A program made the translations under genes and the position numbers. This document shows, piece by piece, positions 1 through 7,620 of a stretch of 50,394 nt of DNA. A model generated the notes under the pieces. The model ran no database searches. It was not told where the DNA came from and saw nothing but the letters and a program-made list of their open reading frames with translations. Source of the DNA: Eubacteriales bacterium (GTDB taxonomy: Bacteria; Bacillota; Clostridia; Oscillospirales; Oscillospiraceae); the NCBI GenBank assembly GCA_030539285.1, contig JAUNSH010000017.1, forward strand, positions 1 through 50,394, given 5' to 3'. How positions within the stretch are numbered: position 1 is the first letter of the stretch; each line of letters opens with the position of its first letter.

Positions 1-435
1 GCTGCCAACGACGCCATCTGTATCGCCCTGTGCTCTGCCGACGGCATTGCCAAGGATAACGAGGAGCGTATGAAGCACTGCCACAACATGCTCGAGCGCG
101 GCATGAGCCTGGGCATGGACGCCACCGACCTGTGGTTCGACCCCCTGTTCCTGGTTGTCAAGGGTATGCAGGACAAGCAGATGGAAGTTCTGGAAGCCAT
201 CAAGCTGTTCTCCAATGAGGGCCTGAAGTCCACCGGCGGTCTGTCCAACAACAGTAACGGCGCGCCCAAGACCGTCCGTCCCATCATGGACTCCGCTCTG
301 GTCGCCATGTGCATGATGCAGGGTCTGACCTCCGCCATCGTCAACCCCAACGACCTGCGCCTGATGGAGACCATCAAGTCCTGCGACATCTTCAAGAACC
401 ACGTTCTGTACTCCGACTCCTACCTCGACCTGTAA
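1..435 (+). CDS. acsE: 5'-truncated AcsE: methyl-THF:corrinoid/iron-sulfur protein methyltransferase
   Basis: The reading frame is open from base 1, so the gene starts upstream of the window. About 144 residues remain of a family that is usually about 260-270 aa, which makes this the C-terminal half of the TIM barrel. The visible sequence (LWFDPLFLVVKGMQ, GGLSNNSNGAP, ending in YSDSYLDL) matches the methyltetrahydrofolate-binding fold of AcsE. The family moves the methyl group from methyl-THF to the cobalt of the corrinoid iron-sulfur protein, linking the two branches of the Wood-Ljungdahl pathway. acsB follows downstream, as in other clostridial acs clusters. acsC and acsD are presumably upstream (inference). 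The TAA stop is the first triplet of a dispersed repeat. Confidence 0.93.
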   Translation, partial: AANDAICIALCSADGIAKDNEERMKHCHNMLERGMSLGMDATDLWFDPLFLVVKGMQDKQMEVLEAIKLFSNEGLKSTGGLSNNSNGAPKTVRPIMDSALVAMCMMQGLTSAIVNPNDLRLMETIKSCDIFKNHVLYSDSYLDL

Positions 436-511
436 GCAGCGAGTCGCCGCAGACAATGCGTGCCCGGCTGGTGTGTATAATCGTAACGCCATTGGGTACC
501 GCTCGGTATCG
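433..511 (+). repeat. Stop-codon-associated structured repeat, copy 1 (after acsE)
   Basis: A ~79-bp element starting at the TAA of acsE. It has an imperfect GCAGCGA/TCGCCGC hairpin, then CAATGCGT pairing with ACGCCATTG (one bulged C), then a small TACCG/CGGTA hairpin. It aligns nearly end to end with copies at 3359-3436 and (inverted) 26888-26964. All three begin on a stop codon. I do not know a name for this family. Confidence 0.8.
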
Positions 512-530
512 CTACTGCCTGTAAGGTAGG

Positions 531-609
531 GCGGGGGTGGTGCTCCGCGCAGCGAATCAAAATTATGATGATTGCCAGTGGCAATCATACCATAATTTAT
601 TGCCCCCGC
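531..609. repeat. Large imperfect hairpin between acsE and the next gene
   Basis: GCGGGGG at 531-537 pairs with CCCCCGC at 603-609. AAATTATG (560-567) pairs with CATAATTT (591-598), and 568-588 is a perfect palindrome (arms ATGATTGCCA/TGGCAATCAT around one G). Together they form a long stem with internal loops. It could be a remnant of a small mobile element or an mRNA-processing hairpin. No protein is encoded. Confidence 0.6.
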
Positions 610-659
610 TGTCCGCGATGCGGAATGTACAGAGCGCTATTGAAAACGTCCCAAGCTAT

Positions 660-686
660 GGCTGGGAGGGAACTCCCCTCCCAGCC
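660..686 (+). terminator. Strong GC hairpin upstream of the PH-like gene
   Basis: GGCTGGGAGG pairs with CCTCCCAGCC around a 7-nt loop. The following T-run is poor (AGTTTGCATTTTAT), so this may be a weak terminator or an attenuating hairpin in an acs transcript rather than a full stop. Confidence 0.45.
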
Positions 687-717
687 AGTTTGCATTTTAT
701 CCGAAAGGAACATCCCT

Positions 718-1146
718 ATGACCCCCAGCCAACTGGGCATTCTCGCCGGAGCGGCACTGGTGCTGCTGCTGGCAATTCGTTCGTCCCTGCAAAAGCGCCA
801 AGAGCGCAAAGAGCGGGACTTCACCCGCACGCTGGAAACCGCCCTGCTGCCAAAGGAGACCGTCAAAGTCATCTGCCCCCAGAAAAAAGGCCGGTACATC
901 CTGACCAATAAACGGCTGATTTTGGAGGAAAAAGGCAGTTTTCACGCCATCCCCTTTGACAAAATCAAATCCATCCAAGGTAAAAACGCCGCCGGAAACC
1001 GCACCACGTCTCCGGCCAACATGGTGAGCCTGACCATCAAGGCAGACAAGGACATCACCATTCAAAACAGTAACGACCAGTTCCCGGAACTGACAAAGCT
1101 TCTTCAATCAGAGCTAAAAAAGAGAAAGGAAAAAGCGGAGAAATAA
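718..1146 (+). CDS. Small single-pass membrane protein with a PH-like domain
   Basis: 142 aa. The ATG at 718 follows a GAAAGGA ribosome site; upstream in-frame starts would add residues from hairpin sequence and are rejected. Residues ~5-20 (LGILAGAALVLLLAI) form one membrane segment, followed by a basic stretch (KRQERKERD). From ~55 on, the pattern YILTNKRLILEEKG...IPFDKIKSIQ is the strand layout of bacterial PH-like (bPH) domains. The tail is lysine-rich. It sits between acsE and acsB, where acetogens usually have no such gene. The function is unknown, and a direct role in acetyl-CoA synthesis is not supported by any motif. Confidence 0.72.
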   Translation: MTPSQLGILAGAALVLLLAIRSSLQKRQERKERDFTRTLETALLPKETVKVICPQKKGRYILTNKRLILEEKGSFHAIPFDKIKSIQGKNAAGNRTTSPANMVSLTIKADKDITIQNSNDQFPELTKLLQSELKKRKEKAEK

Positions 1147-1201
1147 CTCCACACTATCTAAAGCGGTATATTCAGCCCCTTTCGGCTCTATATAGATAAA
1201 T

Positions 1202-1223
1202 CCAATTTTGAAATCAAATTTGG
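1202..1223 (+). promoter_or_regulatory. Hairpin abutting the acsB ribosome-binding site
   Basis: CCAATTTTGA (1202-1211) pairs with TCAAATTTGG (1214-1223) with one mismatch. The 3' arm runs into the GGGAGG ribosome site (1222-1227), so folding could limit translation or protect the mRNA 5' side. Just upstream, TATCTA and TAGATA arms flank a further weak stem. Confidence 0.4.
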
Positions 1224-1234
1224 GAGGAATTTCA

Positions 1235-3361
1235 ATGAGTGTATTAACCGATCTGATTTACGGCGGCTCCAACGCCGTGGCCGGCCTGACCGAGAGCGCC
1301 GTCAAGGACGCCATCGCCAAGTACGGCGCGGACAAGGCCATCGCCTTCCCCGACACCGCCTACTTCTTCCCCACCATCTACGCCGCCACCGGCGTGAAGG
1401 TCAAGACCCTGGGCGACCTGCCCGCCTGCGTGGACGTGCTCAAGAGCCTGATCACCAATCAGGAGGACCTGGGGCAGGCTCTGAATGCCGGTCTTGCCAC
1501 CGCTGTGGGCGCCGAGATCATTGAAGGCCTGAAATATGTGGACGGCACCAACCCCTACGAGAACGACACCGGCATCGGCTTCGTGCCCGATCCCATCATC
1601 CGTTCTCTGGGTGTGCCTCTGGTCACCGGCGATATCCCCGGCGTGGCGGTCGTTCTGGGCAAGGCTGAGAATCCCGCCGACGTGGTGAAGGTTGTCAAGG
1701 ATTACCAGTCCAAGGGCCTGCTGACCTTCCTGGTGGGCGACGTCATCGAGCAGTGCAACCAGGGCGGCGTGAAGATGGGTCTGGAGCTGCGCGTCATTCC
1801 CCTGGGCCATGACGTGACCTCCGTCATCCACGTTGTCACCGTTGCCATCCGTGCCGCTTTGATTTTCGGCAATGTCCAGCCCGGCAATCTGGCCGGCCTG
1901 CTGGACTACACCAAGAACCGTGTGCCCGCTTTCGTCAATACCTTCGGCGCCATCGACGCCGTTGTGGTCTCCGCCGGTGCCGGTGCCATCGCCCTGGGCT
2001 TCCCCGTGGTGGTGGACATCGATCTGGGTGAGAATCAGGTGCCCGGCGCTCTGGAATCCGTCTGCGACCACGCCGAGACCGTGAAGAAGTCTCTGGAGCT
2101 GCGGAACATCAAGATCAAGGTCAAGGAGCTGCCCATCCCCGTGGCCTTTGCCGCCGCCTTCGAGGGCGAGATCATCCGCAAGTCCGACATGCACAACGAG
2201 TGCTGGTCTGCCAAGAACCCCACCGCCGAGCTGGTGGTCATGCGGGACTTAAACGAAGTCGAGGATCACAAGATCACCATCATCGGACCCGATCTGGCTG
2301 ACCAGAAGGAACTGGCTCTGGCTACTTACGTGGAGGTCGCCGGCAAGAAGATGCAGGCTGACTTTGAGTCCGTCATCGAGCGGAAGTTCCACGCATGGTT
2401 CAACTACATGGAGGGTGTCATGCACACCGGCCAGCGCAATCAGGTCCGTGTCCGTGTGTCCAACGCCGCTTTCGAGGCAGGCCTCAAGCTGAAGGACTTC
2501 GCCGAGGTGCTGTACGTCATGATCATGGACGAGTTCGACGCCGTTGTTGACAAGTGCCAGGTCACCCTGATCACCGACGCCGCCGAGGCCGCCAAGTTCC
2601 GTGACGAGGTCGCCATGCCCCGTTACAATGCCCGTGACGACCGTCTGGCTTCCATGACCGACGAGGCCGTGGACCGCTATTACACCTGCATTCTGTGCCA
2701 GTCTTTCGCCCCCGCCCACTGCTGCGTAGTCACCCCCGAGCGTCTGGGCCTGTGCGGCGCCGTCAGCTGGCTGGACGCCAAGGCCACCCACGAGCTGAAC
2801 ACCAACGGCCCCTGCCAGCCCATCTTCAAGGAGGGCTGCCTGGACGAGCGCACCGGCCGCTTCGAGTCTGTCAACAAGGCCATCACCGATGCCACCCACG
2901 GCGCTGTGGAGAATGTCACCCTGTACTCCATTCTGGAGGACCCCATGACCTCCTGCGGCTGCTTCGAATGCATTTGCGGCATCGAGCCTATGTCCAACGG
3001 CTTCATCGTGGTGAACCGGGAATACAAGGGCATGACCCCCGCCGGTATGACCTTCGGCGAGCTGGCCTCCTGCACCGGCGGCGGCGTCCAGACTCCCGGC
3101 TACATGGGCCATGGCCGTCACTTCATCTCCTCCAAGAAGTTCATCGCTGCCGAGGGCGGCATTGAGCGCATCGTCTGGATGCCCAAGGAGCTGAAGGATG
3201 ACGTTGCCGAGCGTCTGAACAAGACCGCCAAGGAGCTGTACGGCATGGACAACTTCACCGACATGGTGGCCGACGAGACCATCACCACCGACTGCGAGGA
3301 GCTGCTGAACTGGCTGACCGAGAAGGGCCACCCTGTTCTGAACATGGAGCCTCTGATGTAA
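1235..3361 (+). CDS. acsB: Acetyl-CoA synthase catalytic subunit (CODH/ACS beta)
   Basis: 708 aa from the ATG at 1235, which has GGGAGG 7 nt upstream; the TTG at 1208 is rejected. The enzyme makes acetyl-CoA from CO, the methyl group on the corrinoid protein, and CoA. All A-cluster cysteines are present: C485, C488, C497 and C507 (spacing 2, 8 and 9 residues, as in the Moorella enzyme) and C574-G-C576, the pair that binds the proximal nickel. The length is close to the ~729 aa of the Moorella protein. It has the N-terminal CODH-contacting region (PDTAYFFPTIYAATG), so it is the long bacterial form rather than the short archaeal form. It lies between acsE and acsV. The TAA stop begins the second copy of the dispersed repeat. 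Confidence 0.98.
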   Translation: MSVLTDLIYGGSNAVAGLTESAVKDAIAKYGADKAIAFPDTAYFFPTIYAATGVKVKTLGDLPACVDVLKSLITNQEDLGQALNAGLATAVGAEIIEGLKYVDGTNPYENDTGIGFVPDPIIRSLGVPLVTGDIPGVAVVLGKAENPADVVKVVKDYQSKGLLTFLVGDVIEQCNQGGVKMGLELRVIPLGHDVTSVIHVVTVAIRAALIFGNVQPGNLAGLLDYTKNRVPAFVNTFGAIDAVVVSAGAGAIALGFPVVVDIDLGENQVPGALESVCDHAETVKKSLELRNIKIKVKELPIPVAFAAAFEGEIIRKSDMHNECWSAKNPTAELVVMRDLNEVEDHKITIIGPDLADQKELALATYVEVAGKKMQADFESVIERKFHAWFNYMEGVMHTGQRNQVRVRVSNAAFEAGLKLKDFAEVLYVMIMDEFDAVVDKCQVTLITDAAEAAKFRDEVAMPRYNARDDRLASMTDEAVDRYYTCILCQSFAPAHCCVVTPERLGLCGAVSWLDAKATHELNTNGPCQPIFKEGCLDERTGRFESVNKAITDATHGAVENVTLYSILEDPMTSCGCFECICGIEPMSNGFIVVNREYKGMTPAGMTFGELASCTGGGVQTPGYMGHGRHFISSKKFIAAEGGIERIVWMPKELKDDVAERLNKTAKELYGMDNFTDMVADETITTDCEELLNWLTEKGHPVLNMEPLM

Positions 3362-3436
3362 GCGGCGAGTCGCCACAGACAATGCGTGCACAAGGTGTGT
3401 ATAATCGTTACGCCATTGGGCACCGCTCCGTATCGA
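3359..3436 (+). repeat. Stop-codon-associated structured repeat, copy 2 (after acsB)
   Basis: Starts on the acsB TAA. It has the same three stems as copy 1: GCGGCGA/TCGCCAC, CAATGCGT with ACGCCATTG, and a weak ACCG/CGGT-like end. It ends 4 nt before the ATG of the RAYT gene, so the element forms the whole 5' side of that gene. Confidence 0.82.
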
Positions 3437-3440
3437 TACC

Positions 3441-3926
3441 ATGCAGAAAAACCGTAAACAAAATCGCCTGGCTGGCTTTGACTACAGCCAGCTAGGCGCA
3501 TATTTCATCACCATCTGTACCAAGGACAGGAAGTGCCTGCTCAGTACCATCGTAGGGGGCGATGCCCACATCGCCCCTTACGCCGCACTAACGTCCACGG
3601 GAGCAGTCGTCCAGAGGTACCTTCTGACAATTCCGGGAATTGACCGATATGTGATCATGCCAAATCATGTGCACATGATTCTCCGTATTTCCGCAACTGC
3701 GCCCGTGACCGGCCCAATGTGGCCAGATGCCCCGGCGGAAGCTTGCGTTCCCTCCTTGATCCGTTCATGGAAAACGTTGGTTTCTAAGGAACTGGGGTTC
3801 TCTATTTGGCAGAAGTCCTACTACGACCACATTATTCGGGACGAACTTGACTATATTACGAAAGCACAATACATAGACAACAATCCCGCGAAATGGCTTG
3901 AAGACAAGTATTACTCCATTTCTTAG
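3441..3926 (+). CDS. REP-associated tyrosine transposase (RAYT, IS200-like Y1)
   Basis: 161 aa, full length for the family. It shows the N-terminal motif FDYSQLGAYFITICTKDR, the HUH metal motif in IMPNHVHMIL and the catalytic Tyr region QKSYYDHIIRDELDY, so it appears intact. RAYTs are single-copy domesticated relatives of IS200 transposases that cut single-stranded REP hairpins. No ribosome site precedes the ATG, and the stop-codon repeat ends 4 nt upstream. A REP palindrome lies inside the frame (3551-3578, coding VGGDAHIAP) and an identical inverted copy follows the gene (3954-3981). It separates acsB from acsV, and the intervening DNA is otherwise gene-free. Confidence 0.88.
   Translation: MQKNRKQNRLAGFDYSQLGAYFITICTKDRKCLLSTIVGGDAHIAPYAALTSTGAVVQRYLLTIPGIDRYVIMPNHVHMILRISATAPVTGPMWPDAPAEACVPSLIRSWKTLVSKELGFSIWQKSYYDHIIRDELDYITKAQYIDNNPAKWLEDKYYSIS
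3551..3578 (+). repeat. REP palindrome inside the RAYT coding frame
   Basis: 28 bp with arms around GGGGCGATG / CATCGCCCC. It is identical base for base to 32081-32108, and its reverse complement is identical to 3954-3981. Read in frame it encodes VGGDAHIAP without breaking the RAYT. Confidence 0.85.
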
Positions 3927-3953
3927 GGTATGCCTTGGATCTTAGCCGTGCCA

Positions 3954-3981
3954 AGGGGCGATGTGGGCATCGCCCCCTACG
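3954..3981 (-). repeat. REP palindrome, inverted copy 3' of the RAYT
   Basis: Exact reverse complement of 3551-3578, 27 nt after the RAYT stop and 51 nt before acsV. The two copies face each other, which is the usual RAYT/REP arrangement except that one copy is intragenic. Confidence 0.85.
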
Positions 3982-4032
3982 TTTGCATTTATCCCACGCG
4001 AATGAAATGAGACAAGAAAGGAAGATTGTCCC

Positions 4033-5958
4033 ATGAAAGTAACCTTCCAAATCGAGGGCGCAAGCCCCGTTATCATCGAATGCAACGCCGGAGATAATCT
4101 GCTGGAACTGGCCCGCCGAGGCAATGTCGCTATCGACGCCCCCTGCTCCGGCAACGGCTCCTGCGGCAAGTGCCGCGTAAAGCTCATTGAGGGCGAACTG
4201 GAATCCCTTCCCAGCCGCCACATCTCCGACGAGGAATACAAGGAGGGCTGGCGGCTGTCCTGCTCTTCCAAGGTGCGCTCCGACTGCACCGTTTTTGTGC
4301 CGGATATTGCCAGCGCCTACCAGTCCCGGATGAAGACCGCTGACCTGAGCAGCCCCAAGGAAGTGGCGATTTTTGACGAGTGTCAGGAGAACCTGAAAAA
4401 CAGCGGCATCCACTTCACCAACCGCTACCGCGCCAAGGTCATTACCATGGCGGAACCGTCGCTAGAGGACACCATGCCCGACAACGAGCGGCTGACCTGG
4501 GCCATCGAGGAAGCCTTCGGCGTGGAAAATGTCCACATTCCCTTTCCCGTCATGGTGGGTCTTGCCCGCACCCTGCGGGAAAACCACTTCACCGTCTGCG
4601 TCAAGGGTGAGCTGACGGAAAACACCTTCCATTGCATGGAGGTCTGCGCCCCTGATGATACCGCCATTGTGGGCTGCGCCATCGACATCGGTACCACCAC
4701 CGTCACCATGGTTCTGACGGATTTGGAGACCGGCAAGCTGCTGGCGAAAGGCTCCTCCGGCAACGGTCAGATCCGCTATGGAGCGGATGTCATCAACCGC
4801 ATCATCGAGCAGGGCCGCCCCGGCGGACGGAAAAAGCTTCAGGATGCTATTCTGAAAGAAACCCTCATTCCCATTATTGCCAATCTCTGCAAAACCGCCA
4901 AGATCAGCGCCCGCAGCATTCTGCGGCTGTGCGTCGGCGCCAACACCACCATGAACCACCTGTTCGTGGGCGTTGACGCGGAATCCGTCCGCATGGAACC
5001 CTATGTGCCCAGTTTCTTCCACTGGGACGGCCTGCTGGCGGGAGATCTGAAGCTCCCCGCCAATCCTCTGGCCCCCGTGCTCATCGCTCCAAACATCGGC
5101 TCTTACGTGGGCGGTGACATTACCGCAGGTACTCTCGCCTCCGGCATCTGGGACAAGGACGAAATGAGCCTGTTCATCGACCTGGGCACCAACGGCGAAA
5201 TCGTCTTCGGCAACCGGGACTTCCTCATGTCCTGCGCCTGCTCTGCTGGCCCCGCCTTTGAGGGCGGCGACATTTCCAGCGGTATGCGGGCCACCGACGG
5301 CGCGGTGGAGGCCTGCGTCATTGACGTGGACACCATGGAACCCACCCTTTCCATCATCGGCGACGAGGGCCAGAAGTGCGTGGGTATCTGCGGCAGCGGC
5401 ATCATCGACCTGATCTCCGAGCTGTACCGCTGCGGCATCATCAACGCCAAGGGCCTGTTCGTCCGGGAGGGCGCGCGGGTGCGCCGGGATGCCCACGGCA
5501 TGGGCCGCTACGTAGTGGCTTTCCCCGAGGAATCCGAGACGGGCCGGGAGATTTCTCTGAACGAAGTGGACATCGACAACTTCATCCGGGCCAAGGGCGC
5601 CATTTTCTCCGCCATCGACACCCTGCTTTCCTCCGTGGACATGAGCGTGGAAATGATCGACCGGGTGTATGTCGCCGGCGGCATCGGCAGCGGCATCAAT
5701 ATGAAAAACGCCGTGAATATCGGCATGTTCCCGGATGTGGACATTGAAAAGTTCCATTATATCGGCAACTCCTCCCTGACCGGCTCCTACGCCATGGTCA
5801 TGAGCGACGAGGCAAATGCCAAGTGTGCCGAGGTGGCCTCCAACATGACCTATCTGGAACTGAGCACCCACCCCGGCTACATGGACGCCTTTGTGGCCGC
5901 CTGCTTCCTGCCCCACACCGACGCTCGGCTGTTCCCCCACAGCATTCAGGAGAGGTAA
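4033..5958 (+). CDS. acsV: Reductive activator of the corrinoid/iron-sulfur protein (RACo)
   Basis: 641 aa. The N-terminal [2Fe-2S] ferredoxin domain carries C38, C44, C47 and C77 (C-x5-C-x2-C then a distant Cys). The large C-terminal part is the ASKHA/actin-like ATPase of the DUF4445 family, with glycine-rich phosphate loops DIGTTTVTM (~220) and DLGTNGEI (~385) and VYVAGGIGSG near the end. RACo uses ATP to return inactive Co(II) of the corrinoid protein AcsCD to Co(I), so the methyl transfer cycle can restart. The ATG follows an AAAGGAAG site. It is downstream of acsB, separated by the RAYT/REP insertion, and 2 nt ahead of the DUF3786 gene, with which it must be co-transcribed. Confidence 0.95.
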   Translation: MKVTFQIEGASPVIIECNAGDNLLELARRGNVAIDAPCSGNGSCGKCRVKLIEGELESLPSRHISDEEYKEGWRLSCSSKVRSDCTVFVPDIASAYQSRMKTADLSSPKEVAIFDECQENLKNSGIHFTNRYRAKVITMAEPSLEDTMPDNERLTWAIEEAFGVENVHIPFPVMVGLARTLRENHFTVCVKGELTENTFHCMEVCAPDDTAIVGCAIDIGTTTVTMVLTDLETGKLLAKGSSGNGQIRYGADVINRIIEQGRPGGRKKLQDAILKETLIPIIANLCKTAKISARSILRLCVGANTTMNHLFVGVDAESVRMEPYVPSFFHWDGLLAGDLKLPANPLAPVLIAPNIGSYVGGDITAGTLASGIWDKDEMSLFIDLGTNGEIVFGNRDFLMSCACSAGPAFEGGDISSGMRATDGAVEACVIDVDTMEPTLSIIGDEGQKCVGICGSGIIDLISELYRCGIINAKGLFVREGARVRRDAHGMGRYVVAFPEESETGREISLNEVDIDNFIRAKGAIFSAIDTLLSSVDMSVEMIDRVYVAGGIGSGINMKNAVNIGMFPDVDIEKFHYIGNSSLTGSYAMVMSDEANAKCAEVASNMTYLELSTHPGYMDAFVAACFLPHTDARLFPHSIQER

Positions 5959-5960
5959 GT

Positions 5961-6572
5961 ATGGAAATCGAAAATCACAAGGAAGAAGTACCCTTTGCCT
6001 TTTACGAGGAAAAGTTCCGCACTCTGAACCCCGAGGATGTGACGGCGCGTCTCAATGATGTCCGTTGGGACGGAACGGAATTCACCGTCCGTCTGCTAGG
6101 CAGGGATTTTGCCATTGCCCACCCGGATTACGCTATCCGTGCCCTGGACGGCGGGGCCATCCCGCCCCTGCCCACCCAGACCTTCCTGCTGCGCTACCTG
6201 CTGGAAAGCAGGGACGTCCGCTGGGGCGGCGAGTGGAAGACCTTTCGGGAAATGCCCTGGGGGGAAATGTACATCAAGCCCTACACCGGCCGGGTGCTGA
6301 CCCGGGCCGCCTTCACCTTCGGCACACGAGTAGCCGCTTTCCGCTCTGCCGCCGAAAAAATGGGAGGTCTGCCCCTGCCCAACGGCGACGCGGGTTACCA
6401 ATTTGACCTGATCGGCGGCTACCGGATGCGGATTCTGGTGTGGGAGGGGGATGACGAGTTCCCGCCCAACGCCCAGGTGCTGTATTCCGACAACTTTGCC
6501 GAAGGCTTTGCCGCGGAAGACCGTGTTGTGGCAGGAGATATCCTAATTTCTACCATTAAAAGTTATATGTGA
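5961..6572 (+). CDS. DUF3786 protein of the acs cluster
   Basis: 203 aa, ATG 2 nt after the acsV stop with AGGAGAGG just upstream; longer in-frame versions would overlap acsV. The sequence has the features of DUF3786 (TFLLRYLLES, GEMYIKPYTGR, AGYQFDLIGGYRMRILVWEGDDEFPPNAQVLYSDNF). It has no signal peptide or membrane segment and no cysteine cluster. This family tends to occur near corrinoid and acetyl-CoA pathway genes in acetogens and methanogens, but its biochemical role is not known to me. The tight coupling to acsV suggests it works on or with the corrinoid protein (inference). A strong terminator overlaps its stop and ends the operon. Confidence 0.82.
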   Translation: MEIENHKEEVPFAFYEEKFRTLNPEDVTARLNDVRWDGTEFTVRLLGRDFAIAHPDYAIRALDGGAIPPLPTQTFLLRYLLESRDVRWGGEWKTFREMPWGEMYIKPYTGRVLTRAAFTFGTRVAAFRSAAEKMGGLPLPNGDAGYQFDLIGGYRMRILVWEGDDEFPPNAQVLYSDNFAEGFAAEDRVVAGDILISTIKSYM

Positions 6573-6602
6573 GAAAGGCTCCCCGAAAAGGGGAGCCTTT
6601 CT
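6572..6602 (+). terminator. Rho-independent terminator of the acs operon
   Basis: AAAGGCTCCCC / GGGGAGCCTTT hairpin with a GAAAA loop, followed by T-rich DNA. Confidence 0.85.
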
Positions 6603-6695
6603 GCACCTTCCCCCAGCAAAAGCGCACCTTGGCAGCACACGACTTGTGCAGTCCGTGCCGATGTGATAAGATGAAACCACGAAAGGGGGCCGGGT

Positions 6696-7136
6696 ATGAA
6701 AATTACGGTAGAACATACGGATTCAGAAGAAAACGAGGTCATCCTGCGCTGCCGGGCGCTGGATGACGAAATGCTCCGCCTGCTGGCGCTGGTACGCTCC
6801 GGGATGCAGAAGCTGCTGGTATGGAACGAACAGAAGGAGCTGCTGCCGCTGAGCGTTTCGGAAGTGGTATACTGCGAGACGGTGGAGGAAAAAACCTTTG
6901 TCTACACGCAAAGTAGTATGTACCAGACTGCCCTGACACTGGCGGAGCTGGAGGAACGCTGGGCCGCCACCGGGCTGCTGCGCTGCGGCAAATCCTGCTT
7001 GGTGAATCTCTACGCCATCCGGCGGCTGCGCAGCTGCGGGGCCGGGCGCATCGAGGCCGCCCTGTCCACCGGAGAAAAAATCATGATCTCCCGGCACTAT
7101 GCCCCCGCCCTGCGGGAGCGGCTGGGAATGGGATGA
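6696..7136 (+). CDS. LytTR-type DNA-binding regulator
   Basis: 146 aa. Residues ~45-146 form a LytTR domain: LLPLSVSEVVYCETVEEKTFVYT, then LRCGKSCLVNLYAIRRLR and IMISRHYAPALRERLG. The N-terminal ~40 residues resemble the short extension seen in LytTR proteins that lack a response-regulator receiver domain. The ATG follows AAAGGGGGCC. It is 13 nt ahead of a DUF3021 membrane protein. LytTR/DUF3021 pairs are a recurrent Firmicutes module in which the membrane partner is thought to control the regulator. The targets are unknown. Confidence 0.85.
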   Translation: MKITVEHTDSEENEVILRCRALDDEMLRLLALVRSGMQKLLVWNEQKELLPLSVSEVVYCETVEEKTFVYTQSSMYQTALTLAELEERWAATGLLRCGKSCLVNLYAIRRLRSCGAGRIEAALSTGEKIMISRHYAPALRERLGMG

Positions 7137-7149
7137 AAGGAGCAAAACT

Positions 7150-7587
7150 ATGAGCGGATTCAATCGGTTTTACCTGTGGGGCGTGAAGATGAAGTACCAT
7201 ATGTGCATCTACACCGTATCTGGACTTTTCTTCAAAGCCATCGCCAATGCACTGCAAGGGGTGTACACTGTGGACAGCCTGACGATGCTGGAAATGCTGG
7301 TGGTGAGTATGATCTTTGCCAGCATAGAAACCGCCATCTTCCCGGAAGCGCATCCCTTTGGTGAAAGCAAAGGAAGGGTCTTTCTCTGGGCCGTTCTGGC
7401 AAACGTAGCCTTCCTGGGCGGCGCGCTGGGCTTCGGCTGGTTCCGGGGCATTCCGGTGTGGGCCGGTGTGGTGCTGGTGTTAATTCTCGAAGGGGCAATG
7501 GCTGCCATGTGGTACGCCATGCGTTTGGAAAAGAAACAGGATACAAAGGCTCTGAACCAAAATCTCAGAAAATTTCAGGGTGAATAA
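7150..7587 (+). CDS. DUF3021 family four-helix membrane protein
   Basis: 145 aa from the ATG at 7150, preceded by AAAGGAGC. Four hydrophobic segments are visible at about residues 17-37, 45-65, 78-98 and 102-122, with a KKQDTKALNQN cytoplasmic tail. The size, topology and position right after a LytTR regulator fit DUF3021. It probably acts as the membrane partner or antagonist of that regulator (inference from the recurring pairing). A terminator follows directly. Confidence 0.75.
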   Translation: MSGFNRFYLWGVKMKYHMCIYTVSGLFFKAIANALQGVYTVDSLTMLEMLVVSMIFASIETAIFPEAHPFGESKGRVFLWAVLANVAFLGGALGFGWFRGIPVWAGVVLVLILEGAMAAMWYAMRLEKKQDTKALNQNLRKFQGE

Positions 7588-7590
7588 AAA

Positions 7591-7620
7591 ATGCCTTCCC
7601 CGGAGGGGAAGGCTTTTTTG
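7591..7620 (+). terminator. Terminator after the LytTR-DUF3021 pair
   Basis: GCCTTCCCC / GGGGAAGGC hairpin with a GGA loop, followed by TTTTTTG. Confidence 0.88.

Noticed and set aside
6569-6766. Short plus frame overlapping the terminator and the LytTR gene
   Set aside because: It runs through a terminator hairpin into a better-supported gene in another frame.
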